In this document: piece by piece, positions 28,784 through 44,618 of the stretch
Numbering within the stretch: the first letter of the stretch is position 1
How the letters are laid out: each line of letters opens with the position of its first letter
Source of the DNA: Mycolicibacterium cosmeticum
Lineage (GTDB): Bacteria; Actinomycetota; Actinomycetes; Mycobacteriales; Mycobacteriaceae
DNA: 64,000 nt
Assembly (NCBI RefSeq): GCF_000613185.1
Contig: NZ_CCBB010000003.1
Span: 992,001-1,056,000, forward strand
Direction: 5' to 3'
The notes under the pieces: model-generated
The model's database searches: none
Seen by the model: only the letters and a program-made list of their open reading frames with translations
Told to the model about the DNA's origin: nothing
Program-made: the position numbers and the translations under genes

Positions 28784-30693
28784 GACAGTTCGTTGAAACG
28801 GCTGAACCGGGCGGCGGCGATCGGATTGGCATCGGCCACCAGGTCGGTGAACCGGTAATTGGCGATCTTGGCCACCTCGATCAACGCGAACGCCTTCTCC
28901 GCGGAGTCGGAGTTGTCCATCCGGGACCAGCCGTTGCGCAGTACCCGGTCGAAATGCTCGGTCTCCCTGGCGCAGATGATCAACGGGAAACCGAAGTGCT
29001 CGCGGTACGCGGTGGCCAATTCCACCACGTCATTGTGGTCGGACTCGTCCAGGTTGGACAGCGCCACGTGGTCGACGGCCAGGGCGTGCCCGGTCTCGTC
29101 CTCGGCGCCCAGATCGTTGAAGGCGTTGAGCAGCACCAGTTGTTGCTCGGACGAGCCGGTCAGCACCGCGTCCTGGAACGCCTCGCGCAGCGCCCTGGTG
29201 TCGGCGAACGGTCGTTGGGCGTAGGCGCGCTCGACGGCCCACGGCACGTCCTGCACCACATGGCCGAACACCTCGGTGAAGCGTTCGGCGGTCATCGCGT
29301 TCACCTCGGCCAGGGTGATCGACCCGCCGCCGGCGACCCGCGGGCCCCGCGAACCGGTATGGAAGAACACGATATTGAGCACGATGGCGGCCACCGCACC
29401 GATGCTGATACCGCTGCCGAAGATGAGGTTGAGCCCGGTGGGCATGGCCTTGGCGATATCGGGATAGGAGGTCACCCACAGCGCCAGCGCCAGGCTGGTG
29501 GTGACGATGATCAGATTGCGGTGATCGGTGAAGTCGACCTTGCCCAACGTCTGGATGCCGACCACGGCCACCGTCGCGAACAGGGTCAGCGCTGCGCCGC
29601 CCAGCACCGGGTTGGGAATCGAGGCCACCACCGCGGCGACCTTGGGCAGGAAGCCGAGCAGGATCATGATCGCCCCGGCGGCGGCCACCACCCAGCGGCT
29701 CTTGACGCCGGTCAGCCGGACCAGCCCGACGTTCTCCGAGAACGCCGTGTACGGGAACGAGTTGAAGATGCCGCCGATGGCGGTGGCCAACCCGTCGGCG
29801 CGCAGCACGTTGCCGATATCGGCGGCCTTGATCCGCTTGCCGACGATCTCACCGGTCGCGATGGTCGAGCCCGTCGACTCCACCGCCGTGATGAGCAGCA
29901 CGATGATCATGGTCAGGCAGGCGACGAAGTCGAATTTGGGCAGGCCGAACAGGAACGGGGGAGTGAAGCCCACGGCGGCGGCCTGACCGACCTTGTCGAA
30001 GTTCATGTCGCCCAACGCGAACGCCACCGCGCATCCGATGACCAGGCCGAGCAGCACGGCGATGGTGGCCATGAAACCGCGGAACAGCCGCTGGATCGCG
30101 ACGATGATGGCGATGGTGCCCAGCGCGTACAGGAACCACCGGATGTTGGTGGGTTCGGTTTCGTGGGTGTGCGGGTTGGTCACGGCGTCCAGTGCGCCCA
30201 CCGGCACCAGACACAGCCCGATGATGGTGATCAGCGTGCCGGTGACCACCGGCGGGAAGAACTTCAGCAGTTTGATGAAGACCGGCGCGATGAGGAAGGT
30301 GAACACCCCGGCGACGATCACCGCGCCGTAGACGTAGAGCAGGCTGGGTGCGCCGCCGCCGTGGGCCAGTCCGATGGCGATGATGGGGGACACGCCGGCG
30401 AAGGTGACCCCTTGCAGCAGCGGCAGCCGGACCCCGATCTTCCAGAACCCGACGGCCTGGATGATCGAGGCGATGCCGCAGGTGAACAGGTCGGCGGTGA
30501 TCAGCTTGACCAGGTCTTCGGGGGGCAGGTTGATCGCACCGGCGATGATGATGGGTACCAATACCGCGCCGGCGTAGAACGCCACCACGTGCTGGAAGCC
30601 GTAGGTGGCCAGCTTGCCGATCGGCAGCACCTCGTCGACCGGGTGCGTGCGTTTGGTCTGCGCCGGTTTGAGCGACTCAGGCGGGGCCGTCAT
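28780..30693 (-). CDS. NCS2 purine/xanthine permease fused to a degenerate OHCU-decarboxylase-like domain
   Basis: A 637-residue fusion. Residues 1-~460 are a nucleobase:cation symporter-2 permease: YGFQHVVAFYAGAVLVPIIIAGAI, IGVRLPLLQGVTFAGVSPIIAIG, ITAVESTGSTIATGEIVGKRI (helix 8 substrate site) and NSFPYTAFSENVGLVRLTGVKSR, about 12-14 helices. Residues ~475-637 align with OHCU decarboxylase (ERFTEVFGHVVQDVPWAVERAYAQRPF...HFGFPLIICARE), but the catalytic GHPRIGGK is replaced by AFNDLGAE and the S..EQ motif is missing. It is likely a urate/xanthine importer with a regulatory or scaffold tail for the urate-degrading enzymes. Confidence 0.9.
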   Translation of the reverse strand: MTAPPESLKPAQTKRTHPVDEVLPIGKLATYGFQHVVAFYAGAVLVPIIIAGAINLPPEDLVKLITADLFTCGIASIIQAVGFWKIGVRLPLLQGVTFAGVSPIIAIGLAHGGGAPSLLYVYGAVIVAGVFTFLIAPVFIKLLKFFPPVVTGTLITIIGLCLVPVGALDAVTNPHTHETEPTNIRWFLYALGTIAIIVAIQRLFRGFMATIAVLLGLVIGCAVAFALGDMNFDKVGQAAAVGFTPPFLFGLPKFDFVACLTMIIVLLITAVESTGSTIATGEIVGKRIKAADIGNVLRADGLATAIGGIFNSFPYTAFSENVGLVRLTGVKSRWVVAAAGAIMILLGFLPKVAAVVASIPNPVLGGAALTLFATVAVVGIQTLGKVDFTDHRNLIIVTTSLALALWVTSYPDIAKAMPTGLNLIFGSGISIGAVAAIVLNIVFFHTGSRGPRVAGGGSITLAEVNAMTAERFTEVFGHVVQDVPWAVERAYAQRPFADTRALREAFQDAVLTGSSEQQLVLLNAFNDLGAEDETGHALAVDHVALSNLDESDHNDVVELATAYREHFGFPLIICARETEHFDRVLRNGWSRMDNSDSAEKAFALIEVAKIANYRFTDLVADANPIAAARFSRFNELS

Positions 30694-30726
30694 CGTTCAA
30701 GAATCGTTCACGTTCACACTGTTCGC

Positions 30727-31292
30727 ATGTCGAGTGGGCATAAAGCCGCCGGGGTGGTGCTGGCCGCGGGCGCGGGAACGCGCTACGGGATGCCCAAAGT
30801 GTTGGCCGACCAAGGGAGTTGGCTGCGCGCCGCGGTCGCGGCGCTGCACGGCGGCGGCTGTGACGACATCGTGGTGGTGCTCGGCGCGGCGCAGGTGGAC
30901 GTGCCCGCACCGGCCCGCGCGGTGCCGGCCGAGGACTGGGCGCAGGGATTGTCGGCGTCGCTGCGGGCGGGGATCGCGGCGATCGACGCCGAGCTGGCCG
31001 TCATCAGCCTGGTGGACACCCCGGACGTCGGCGCCGACGCGGTGCGGCGAGTGCTGACGACGGCGGCGTCGGCGACCGGGCTGGCCCGCGCGGTGTACGA
31101 CGGCAGGCCCGGGCATCCGGTGGCGATCGCCCGGCGGTTCTGGCCGGCGCTGCTGGCCGCGCTGCACGGCGACACCGGCGCGGCACCCTTCCTGCGGGGG
31201 CGCACCGACGTGGTCGAGGTCGAGTGTGGGGACCTGGCCACCGGGCTTGATGTCGATGAGCGCTTGCGCGAAGAGCGTGATACGGATGAGCG

Positions 31293-31296
<4 letters not shown>
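30727..31296 (+). CDS. MobA/MocA-like nucleotidyltransferase
   Basis: A 189-residue protein. [34 protein letters not shown] is the NTP-binding loop of the MobA-like NTP transferase fold, and [13 protein letters not shown] carries the metal-binding Asp; [18 protein letters not shown] follows as in MocA cytidylyltransferases. Such enzymes mature molybdopterin cofactors, for example for xanthine dehydrogenase, which would fit the neighbouring urate operon, but no dehydrogenase gene is visible here. It is divergent from the permease and convergent with mdh (four-base overlap). Confidence 0.83.
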
Positions 31297-32269
<973 letters not shown>

Positions 32270-32273
<4 letters not shown>

Positions 32274-32602
32274 GTGTGCACCTCCAGGCCGAGCACCGCC
32301 TGCGCGTACCGCCGCACGGTGTCCTCGGAGATCGCGGCGGCGTCCTCGAAGCCGGGGCGGCCGCGGCTGCTCAGGAATCCGGTGACGGGGTCGAGGACGA
32401 CCTCGGCCAGCAGTTCACCGGTGGTGGGCTCGCAGACCGCCCAGGTGTAGCGGGTGTCGTCGGCCCAGCCGTCCTCGGCGTCGTGCACGTAGTCCAGATC
32501 GGTCTCACCCAGGTCGGCCAGCGCGGGCCGGTCGTCGATGCGGTCGTCGCACCGCAACCCGCGCAGGTACCACTGGCCGTTGTTGATCTCTACGGGTTCC
32601 AT
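32270..32602 (-). CDS. conserved small protein upstream of mdh (possible GNAT-like remnant)
   Basis: A 110-residue protein. [27 protein letters not shown] resembles the N-terminal strand-loop of GNAT acetyltransferases, and [21 protein letters not shown] resembles their beta-2/beta-3 region. The acetyl-CoA-binding R/Q-x-x-G-x-G/A loop is absent, so it is not a complete GNAT enzyme. It is translationally coupled to mdh, an arrangement I cannot explain. ATG 32602 is the only good start. The preceding hairpin at 32625-32673 probably separates it from accA3. Confidence 0.6.
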
Positions 32603-32624
32603 CAGCCCTCCCAGAATGCCGAAT

Positions 32625-32673
32625 GGCCACCTATTGCACAGGATTCGCGAGAATCCGTGCCATAAGTGGCCAC
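32625..32673 (-). terminator. long imperfect hairpin after accA3
   Basis: Arms 32625-32647 and 32652-32673 pair over about 19 of 22-23 positions around a GCGA loop; the outer TGGCCA and inner GGATTC stems are perfect. It lies 14 bases past the accA3 stop and 22 before the next gene start, so it most likely terminates accA3 transcription. A protein-binding palindrome is the alternative. Confidence 0.6.
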
Positions 32674-32686
32674 TCGACGTGAAAAG

Positions 32687-34510
<1,824 letters not shown>

Positions 34511-34676
34511 CTAAGAAACGTCTTAAACAATCTATCGGGCGAAGTGTATGTGTCCAATTCCGGGGGTGGCGAGTCGGCACCCCAAAATTGTCAAGTCACC
34601 GTTGCGATTTCGGTAAACACATGTAACTACTGACGAGTACGGCAGCGGCGGCGCGGCGGCCCGGCACCCCGAAACG

Positions 34677-34714
34677 CCGGACCGGCGGCGCCCGGGTGGG
34701 CGCCGCCGGTCCGG
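34677..34714 (-). terminator. strong hairpin terminator for the phosphodiesterase-family gene
   Basis: A perfect 17-base stem (34677-34693 with 34698-34714) with a four-base GGGT loop, located 19 bases beyond the stop of the minus-strand gene that ends at 34734. On the minus strand it is followed by CGTTTCGGGG, a short T run. Confidence 0.85.
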
Positions 34715-34733
34715 ATTTCGGCGTGAGCGGTGA

Positions 34734-36161
34734 TCAGGCAAACAACGTCGGGATGCCCTGCATCGACGGTGCCGGTTCGACACCGAGGACATTGGCCAGC
34801 AGCGACGGCGTCACGTCCAGCACGTCGACCTCCTTGCGGGACGGATCCGACGGCACACCCGCACCCGCGGCCAGCAGGATGCCCTCCTCGATGTGGTAAC
34901 CGGTGTTCACCCCACCGATGCGGTACTGCACCTCCAGCCCGATATCGGCCGGGCTGCCGGTGACCGGATCGGAACCGATCGGCTGGAACTCCAGCGTGGT
35001 GGCGTCACTGCCCTGCGAATAGTCGATGCCGAAGGTGACCGTCTTGCCCTCCACCCGGACGCGGGCGAACAGCGGCCCCTTGCCGGGCACCGTCACCGAC
35101 GTCAGCGGTGCGGTGGCGGCCTGCGCCTGCTCTTCGGTGTCGAACACCAGCGAGACCATCGGGTACATCGCCAGGCCCAGTTCGGCCGGGGCCAGATTCA
35201 GCGTCGAGACCAGCTTGGTGTGGTCCTCGAGCACGAAACGGTTGTCGTCGACCTTGACCACCTCGACCGGGCCCTGGCCCATGCTGGCCGCGACGACGAG
35301 CATCGCCTGCGGATTCTTGGCCAGGTACTTGCGGATCCGGCCCAACTGGCGGTCGGTGATGTCCATCGCCGCCACGATGAAGCTGCCGTACACCTCGTCG
35401 GCGGTGTACTCGTACTTCTCGGTGTAGCCGGGCATCCCGTCGCCCCAGAACCGGTGCATCATGCCTGCGACGTGGTTGGTGAAGAACGCGCTGAGCCGCG
35501 GCTTGTGTTTGCGCTGCAGCTTCCAGTACAGGTCGAAGCTCAGCGGTGCCTGCATGGCCGACCGGAACGCCTTGTAGCGCGGGTCGGTGCGTTCCTTGAC
35601 CAGGTGCGTGCCCAGGGTGGCCACCGAGCGCGGGGTCAGGCCCAGCCGGACCAGGTCCACCGCGGTGGCCGCCAGGGTCTTCGGGTTCAGCAGGGCGTCC
35701 GGGGAGAAGCCGTTCGCGCCGGTCATCGCGAGGTTGAAGGCCTGGAAGCGCTCCAGCGCGGCCGGATACGTCTTGGCGTCCTGGCTGAAGGTGTCCGGCA
35801 CATAGAAGCCGCCGTGCCGGAATTGGCGGGCCGGCCAGCTCTGCATGGGCCCGAACAGGCCGACCGAGAGGCCGGCGTTCTCCGCCACATCCCAGATCGG
35901 GTCGCCACGGAACGTGGTCGGGTCCTGACCGAGATCGAACGAATTGTGGTCGTAGGTCGACGTGTGCAGCGTGGGCCAGGTGCGCCAGGGCTGCAGACCC
36001 TGCAGGTCTTCCCGGTCCTCGTGCACCGTCGTCAGGGATTGGCCTTCGCGCAGCAACGCGGCGACATTGGACTGCGGACGATGCTTGACGTAGATGTCGA
36101 TGACATCCCACGGCACCTCGTTCAGCTCGTAGAGGATCACATCCCTGCGCTGACGGTTCAT
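34734..36161 (-). CDS. alkaline phosphatase / type I phosphodiesterase superfamily protein
   Basis: A protein of 475 residues. It begins RRDVILYELNEVPWDVIDIYV, a metal-binding strand with ELNE in the position of the usual D-G. WRTWPTLHTSTYDHNSFDLGQDP holds the probable Thr nucleophile (TWPTLHTST), with later SAFFTNHVAGMMHRFWG and LVVAASMGQGP. This is the alkaline phosphatase superfamily (nucleotide pyrophosphatase/phosphodiesterase-like). No signal peptide is seen. Such genes are often found beside polysaccharide loci; the substrate is unknown. ATG 36161 follows AAAGGG. It stands alone with its own terminator. Confidence 0.75.
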   Translation of the reverse strand: MNRQRRDVILYELNEVPWDVIDIYVKHRPQSNVAALLREGQSLTTVHEDREDLQGLQPWRTWPTLHTSTYDHNSFDLGQDPTTFRGDPIWDVAENAGLSVGLFGPMQSWPARQFRHGGFYVPDTFSQDAKTYPAALERFQAFNLAMTGANGFSPDALLNPKTLAATAVDLVRLGLTPRSVATLGTHLVKERTDPRYKAFRSAMQAPLSFDLYWKLQRKHKPRLSAFFTNHVAGMMHRFWGDGMPGYTEKYEYTADEVYGSFIVAAMDITDRQLGRIRKYLAKNPQAMLVVAASMGQGPVEVVKVDDNRFVLEDHTKLVSTLNLAPAELGLAMYPMVSLVFDTEEQAQAATAPLTSVTVPGKGPLFARVRVEGKTVTFGIDYSQGSDATTLEFQPIGSDPVTGSPADIGLEVQYRIGGVNTGYHIEEGILLAAGAGVPSDPSRKEVDVLDVTPSLLANVLGVEPAPSMQGIPTLFA

Positions 36162-36385
36162 CGAGGCGGAACCCTTTCGTATCGCTTGCACTTTGTTTGC
36201 CGGGCTAATCGCCGCGACTGGTGAGCGCGAACGCCGCACCGGGTTTCCCCCGTCCCGCCATTGTTGCATGCGCATAGACAAAGCGCCGGTGCTGACCGCT
36301 TTCCGGGACTCGTCTAGCAGTGATTTTGCCCATAACGGGCCGCACATCGGGCGCAGTTGCGCCGATGTGTTGACGGATGTGTTAC

Positions 36386-36814
36386 TTAGCTCGAGACCAG
36401 CCGGCGCTTGATCCGGGTGAGCATCGCCGACATGCCGCGCAACCGCAGCGGGCTGATCAGCTTGGCCAGACCCAGGTCGGTATAGAAATCGTCGGGCACG
36501 GCCAGGATGTCCGCCGCGGACTGGCCGTCCAGGCCGGCCGCCAGGATCGCCGCGAAACCGCGGGTGGTCGGGGCCTCGGCCGGTGCGCTGAAGTACAGGT
36601 GCACATGGTCGCGATCGGTCGCGTCGACGTCGAGGAACAGCGGCGACTGGCACTCCGGGACGGGCTCCATGGCCGCCTCTTCCAGGTGCGCGGGCAGCGG
36701 CGGCAACTCGTTGGCGAACTCCAGCAGCAGCGCCAGCTTGTCCTGGCCTGTGACTTCACCGAACTCGGCGACCACCTCCGCGAGCGCGGCCGGCATCCCC
36801 GAGGGGGCGGTCAT
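36386..36814 (-). CDS. SufE-family sulfur acceptor protein
   Basis: A 142-residue SufE-like protein. [18 protein letters not shown] contains the sulfur-accepting Cys. Conserved features are [30 protein letters not shown] and [16 protein letters not shown]. SufE proteins accept persulfide sulfur from cysteine desulfurases and pass it on for Fe-S assembly. The ATG overlaps the sseA stop by four bases, coupling it to a sulfurtransferase; this pair matches Rv3283-Rv3284 of M. tuberculosis from memory. Confidence 0.9.
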   Translation of the reverse strand: MTAPSGMPAALAEVVAEFGEVTGQDKLALLLEFANELPPLPAHLEEAAMEPVPECQSPLFLDVDATDRDHVHLYFSAPAEAPTTRGFAAILAAGLDGQSAADILAVPDDFYTDLGLAKLISPLRLRGMSAMLTRIKRRLVSS

Positions 36815-37695
36815 ACGGTGCCCGGCTCTTCTCCGGTGACCACCGGGACGCGCACCGCGTTACCCCATTCCGTCCAGGAGCCGTCGTAGTTGCGCACGCC
36901 GGGCAGGCCGAGCAGATGGGTCAGCACGAACCAGGTGTGGCTGGAGCGTTCCCCGATCCGGCAGTACACGATCGTCTTCTGATCGGCACCCAGGTGTCCG
37001 TAGAGCTTCTCCAGTTCGGCCCGGCTGCGGAACCGGCCGCTCTCGTCGGCGGCCTTGGCCCACGGGATCGACACCGCCGTGGGGATGTGGCCGCCGCGCA
37101 GCGCGCCCTCCTCGGGGTAGTCGGGCATGTGGGTGCGCTCGCCGGTGTACTCCTGTGGTGACCGGACGTCGATCAGCGGCTGGCTGCCCAACGCGGCCAG
37201 CACGTCCTCGCGGTAGGCCCGGATCGGGGCGTCGTCGCGGTCGACGACGGGGTAGCCGGTGCTCTGCCGGGTGGGCACGTCCAGAGTGGTCTCCCGGCCG
37301 TGCGACACCCACAGGTCGCGGCCACCGTCGAGCAGCCGCACGTCGGGGTGGCCGAACAAGGTGAACACCCACAGCGCGTAGGCCGCCCACCAGTTGCTCT
37401 TGTCGCCGTAGATCACCACCGTGTCGTCGCGCGAGATGCCCTTGCGGTTCATCAACTCGGCGAACTGGGCGCCGTCGATGTAGTCGCGGACGGTCGCGTC
37501 GTTGAGGTCGGTGTGCCAGTCGATCTTCACCGCGCCGGGGATGTGGCCGGTGTCGTAGAGCAGCACGTCCTCGTCGGATTCGACGATGGCCAGCCCGGGG
37601 CGGCCGAGGTTGGCCGACAGCCAGTCGGCGGTGACCAGGCGCTCGGGGTGGGCGTACGCGGCGAGGGCGGGATCGGGATCGGCGGCAAGAGGCAC
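36811..37695 (-). CDS. sseA: thiosulfate sulfurtransferase (two rhodanese domains)
   Basis: A protein of 294 residues with two rhodanese modules. The inactive N-terminal one ([26 protein letters not shown]) lacks the catalytic Cys. The C-terminal one ([33 protein letters not shown]) has Cys245 in [13 protein letters not shown]. It transfers sulfur from thiosulfate to a thiophilic acceptor. The RIGERSS loop is that of mycobacterial SseA. GTG start; the stop overlaps the SufE-like gene, probably its partner in sulfur delivery. Confidence 0.92.
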   Translation of the reverse strand: MPLAADPDPALAAYAHPERLVTADWLSANLGRPGLAIVESDEDVLLYDTGHIPGAVKIDWHTDLNDATVRDYIDGAQFAELMNRKGISRDDTVVIYGDKSNWWAAYALWVFTLFGHPDVRLLDGGRDLWVSHGRETTLDVPTRQSTGYPVVDRDDAPIRAYREDVLAALGSQPLIDVRSPQEYTGERTHMPDYPEEGALRGGHIPTAVSIPWAKAADESGRFRSRAELEKLYGHLGADQKTIVYCRIGERSSHTWFVLTHLLGLPGVRNYDGSWTEWGNAVRVPVVTGEEPGTV

Positions 37696-37735
37696 GAGAT
37701 GAGCCTACCTAGCCCCGCGGCGGCGTCGTACCCGG

Positions 37736-38374
37736 TCAGCCGATCGGATTCGCCCGCCAGACCGCGCTCAGGGTCACCCCGACAGCGGGCAGCAGCCTGC
37801 GCAGCAGCGGCAGACTCAGCCCGATCACATTGGACGGGTCGCCCTCGATGCCGTCCACGAACCAACCGCCGAGGCCGTCGAGGGTGAATCCGCCTGCGAC
37901 CCAGAGCGGTTCGCCACTGGCCAGGTACGCCTCCAGGTCGGCAGGTTCCGGCGTGCCGAAATGCACCGTGGTGTGCGCCGTTTCGCCGACACGGGCGACG
38001 ACGGCGCCGTCGCGCAGCCGCAGCACGGTGTGCCCGGTGTGCAGGACGCCGGGGCGCCCGGCCATGGCGTGCCACTGCGCGCGGGCGGCGTCGACACTGC
38101 CCGGTTTGCCGCACAGCCGGCCGTCCACCTCGAGCATCGAATCACAGCCGATGACAACGCAATCGGCGCCGATACCGGCCGGCAGCGATCCGGCGACCCG
38201 GTCGGCCTTGGCCGCCGAGAGCGCCAGCACCACCTCGGCCGGGACAGCCCCGGCCAGCGAGGCGACGACGGCATCCTCGTCGACGTCGGAGACCACCACC
38301 AGCGGCTCGACCCCGGCCTGGCGCAGCACCGACAGCCGGCCCGCCGAGGCGGACCCCAGGACCAGCCGGGTCAA
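37736..38374 (-). CDS. maf: Maf-type nucleoside triphosphate pyrophosphatase
   Basis: A protein of 212 residues. [21 protein letters not shown] is the Maf N-terminal motif (S-x-S-x-x-R). [19 protein letters not shown] contains the central catalytic Asp, and [32 protein letters not shown] the conserved C-terminal loop. Maf enzymes hydrolyse non-canonical or methylated NTPs to NMP. The start is TTG 38374, four bases after accE5, so it is expressed with the carboxylase genes. The order accD5-accE5-maf-sseA is kept from M. tuberculosis as I recall it. Confidence 0.92.
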   Translation of the reverse strand: MTRLVLGSASAGRLSVLRQAGVEPLVVVSDVDEDAVVASLAGAVPAEVVLALSAAKADRVAGSLPAGIGADCVVIGCDSMLEVDGRLCGKPGSVDAARAQWHAMAGRPGVLHTGHTVLRLRDGAVVARVGETAHTTVHFGTPEPADLEAYLASGEPLWVAGGFTLDGLGGWFVDGIEGDPSNVIGLSLPLLRRLLPAVGVTLSAVWRANPIG

Positions 38375-38378
38375 GCGC

Positions 38379-42011
<3,633 letters not shown>

Positions 42012-42021
<10 letters not shown>

Positions 42022-42782
42022 CCGGGTCGGGCGGGCTTGCGCAGCACGATCACCGAGAAACTGGCCAGTCTCGGGATCGGGTGCCTGCGCAGGAAATTGC
42101 TCTTGGCGTTCTCCAGGGCGTGCAGCGGCGGGATGACCGAGTAGTAGGTATGCCCGAAGCTTGACTTCCACTGCTCGACTTCGAACCCGAACTCCTCGAA
42201 CTTCCGGAAGGCCGTCTTGGTCGGGCCGGTGGTGCCGCGGTAGTAGGCCGGGAACTTCTCCAGATTGGGCATGTCCAGACGCCCGGGCTGCACCTTGTCC
42301 AGGATCCTGCGCGCGGTGTGCTCCGGGATCATCTTGTTGACCAGGAACGGGAATGTCCCCAACGCGGGGAAGAAGTGCACCGACAGTCCGCCCGGCCGCA
42401 ACAGGTTGTAGCAATTCTGATGGAACACAACGGGATCGGGCAGGTGCTCGCAGAGCATCTTGGAGAACACCAGGTCGTAGGTGCCCAACTCGTCCTCGAT
42501 CGGCTGGCACAGGTCGGCAACCCGGGTCCGGACGTCGACGGCGGCCTTGCCGAGTTCGACCTCGGAGATGTCCACCACCACCCGGTGTTCGGCGAATCCC
42601 CACTTCTGCGCGTCGCCCACGACGGGGTTGGCGCCACCGCCCAGTTCGGCGACCGCGCGTACCCCCTCCCGTCGCGCCAGTGCCAGGACCGACTCGTCAT
42701 AGCCCTGCCACAGTTCGGTGAAGTCGCAGTATTCGACGGCGCCCGGTGTCCCGGGCGTCTCGGTGAGGTAATCCAGCGTCAT
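42012..42782 (-). CDS. class I SAM-dependent methyltransferase
   Basis: A protein of 256 residues. GVRAVAELGGGANPVVGDAQ is the SAM-binding motif I, VVVDISEVELGKA the acidic motif II, and YDLVFSKMLCEHLPDPVVFHQNCYNLLRPGGLSVHFFPALG the motif IV-V region. The C-terminal half (PNLEKFPAYYRGTTGPTKTAF...) is typical of methyltransferases in cell-surface polysaccharide loci. It could O-methylate a sugar. It overlaps the fadD-like gene by ten bases tail-to-tail. Confidence 0.85.
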
Positions 42783-43350
42783 CGGCTTGCCCCCGCAAAG
42801 TCGTCAGATGAAATTCGGACGCTACCGCCGGCCGTCATGCGGTGGGTGAGATTGGACGAAAATCCTCTCGATCGGTGCCCAGGGGCCGCTGCGCGTCAAC
42901 AGATTTCGTGTCCGCGTCAATTTCCGCCGGGATGATCTCCGCCCTCCGGATGCGGCATTTCCCGAGCATCCGCGCGCCCGGTATGTGACGGGTGAGCAAA
43001 ACTGCGGCATTCGCGGACCGCGATGTATTTGCTCGTTCAAGTACATGCGTGGGTCCCGGGGCCGCGGGTGGCGGGCCGCGCCGGCGTCGCGAGCGCGGAA
43101 CGCGTTTGCGTGGTCAACTATCAGCAACCCCGGGAGTGACCGATCCGATGCCGATGACGGAGGACAGTGCCGGTGAAGCCGCTGAGCAGCGATCGAACCT
43201 ACGGCCCGTCGGCTTTGCTGTCGGATATTAACGGGGTTGGTAACATACCGCTCGACAGGCTCGTGTGGGCCGGCCCGGCCGGTCCGTCGTGGGGATCGCC
43301 GATCCAGTGTCGAGGACATATGCACCAGCCAATGGGAGGCAGGATCGCTC
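42783..43350. other. intergenic promoter region of the polysaccharide locus
   Basis: About 570 bases between divergent genes (methyltransferase and the first GT4). It is less GC-rich than its surroundings. I found no convincing gene. It holds CGCGTTTGCG at 43101-43110, a 10-base string that recurs upstream of the sugar-phosphate transferase (57770), and an AT-richer stretch around 43215-43245 (TATTAACGGGGTTGGTAACAT) that may be the promoter of the plus-strand operon. Confidence 0.5.
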
Positions 43351-44535
43351 GTGGAACCGATGGCTGAGGTGCGGCGCAGATTCGACGGTGTCGACGGTCC
43401 CAAGGTGGCGATCGCGCACGACTACCTGACGCAGCGTGGCGGCGCCGAGAAGGTCGTGCTCTCCATGAGCCGGGCGTTCCCGGACGCGCCGATCTACACC
43501 TTGCTGTACGACCCGGAGCACACCTATCCCGAATTCGCCGACCGCGATGTGCGGGTGTCCGGCGTCAACCGGATACCGCTGTTCCGCCGCAATCACCGGC
43601 TGTCGCTGCCGGTGCTGCCGGTCGCGGCGTCGTCGATGTTCGTCGACGCCGACGTCGTCGTCACCAGCAGCAGCGGCTGGGCGCACGGCTTCCGCACCAA
43701 CGGGCGCAAGCTGGTGCACTGCCACACCCCGGCGCACTGGCTGTACGCGGCGGACTACTACTTCAAGCCCGACGGGGACCGGCTCAAGCGCGCGGTGCTC
43801 AAGACCGGCGCACCCTACCTGCGGTCCTGGGACCGCCGCGCCGCCCGGACCGTGGACCGCTACCTGGCCGTCTCGACCACCATCCGGGACCGGATCAGGG
43901 ATGCCTACGGCATCAGTGCCGACGTGCTGCCCTCCCCGGTGGCCATCAAGGAGACCTCCACGCTGGAGGCGGTGCCCGAGGTGGAGCACTGGGCCGGTGC
44001 CGACGGCGACTCCTTCTATCTGTGCGTGTCCCGGCTGCTGCCGTACAAGAACGTCGAGGCCGTGATCCGGGCGTTCGCCGGGTCGCAACGTCGCCTCGTG
44101 GTGGTGGGTCACGGCCCCGAGGCCGCGCACCTCGAACGGATCAAGACTCCCAATGTGGCCATGCTGTCCGCGCTGACCGACGCCCAGATGGCCTGGCTGT
44201 ACCGCTCGTGCAACGCGCTGATCGCGGCCAGCTACGAGGACTTCGGCCTGACCCCCATCGAGGCGGCGGTGTGTGGCCGACCCAGCGTGGTGCTGCGCTG
44301 GGGCGGCTTCCTGGACACCGTCGTCGAGGGCCGCACCGGGGTCTATTTCGACCGGCCGGAACCCGACGCGATCGCCGGCGCGCTGGACCGATTCGAGGCG
44401 GCCGACTTCGATCCGGACACGCTGCGCGCCCACGCCGACCGGTTCACCGAGGCGCGCTACGCCGAATCGCTCTACGCCGCGGTCGACGAGCTGGCCGCCG
44501 AACGCGACGGCGCCGGCCGGGATGCCGATCGGTGA
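43351..44535 (+). CDS. GT4 glycosyltransferase (WbaZ-like mannosyl-/glycosyltransferase)
   Basis: A protein of about 394 residues. VAIAHDYLTQRGGAEKVVLSMSRAF is the N-terminal GT4 loop of the WbaZ/mannosyltransferase branch, LVHCHTPAHWLYAADYYF follows, then FYLCVSRLLPYKNVEAVIRAF, and the donor-site YEDFGLTPIEAAVCGRPSVVLRWGG (E-x7-E-like). GTG 43351 fits a GGGAGG site 11 bases away; ATG 43360 is an alternative. It is the first plus-strand gene of the exopolysaccharide operon and assembles the repeat unit on the inner membrane face. Confidence 0.87.
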   Translation: MEPMAEVRRRFDGVDGPKVAIAHDYLTQRGGAEKVVLSMSRAFPDAPIYTLLYDPEHTYPEFADRDVRVSGVNRIPLFRRNHRLSLPVLPVAASSMFVDADVVVTSSSGWAHGFRTNGRKLVHCHTPAHWLYAADYYFKPDGDRLKRAVLKTGAPYLRSWDRRAARTVDRYLAVSTTIRDRIRDAYGISADVLPSPVAIKETSTLEAVPEVEHWAGADGDSFYLCVSRLLPYKNVEAVIRAFAGSQRRLVVVGHGPEAAHLERIKTPNVAMLSALTDAQMAWLYRSCNALIAASYEDFGLTPIEAAVCGRPSVVLRWGGFLDTVVEGRTGVYFDRPEPDAIAGALDRFEAADFDPDTLRAHADRFTEARYAESLYAAVDELAAERDGAGRDADR

Positions 44536-44618
44536 GCGGACTGTAACGACTCGACGGGCGGCGCCGCTGCCTGGATGGCTATGGTTGTGACGCAAATCCT
44601 CGAAGGAGTTAACCGCCC

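Noticed and set aside
28954-30693. Long plus-strand open frame opposite the purine permease
   Set aside because: Composition is the antisense of membrane helices (Gln/His/Asp/Arg-rich), with no domain; only its end, from ATG 30727, is a real gene.
34893-36224. 443-codon plus-strand frame opposite the phosphodiesterase-family gene
   Set aside because: No motif; the minus-strand frame has the family pattern, a ribosome site and a terminator.
36193-36411. 72-codon plus-strand frame after the phosphodiesterase start
   Set aside because: Overlaps the 3' end of the sufE-like gene, no domain, no ribosome site; probably chance.
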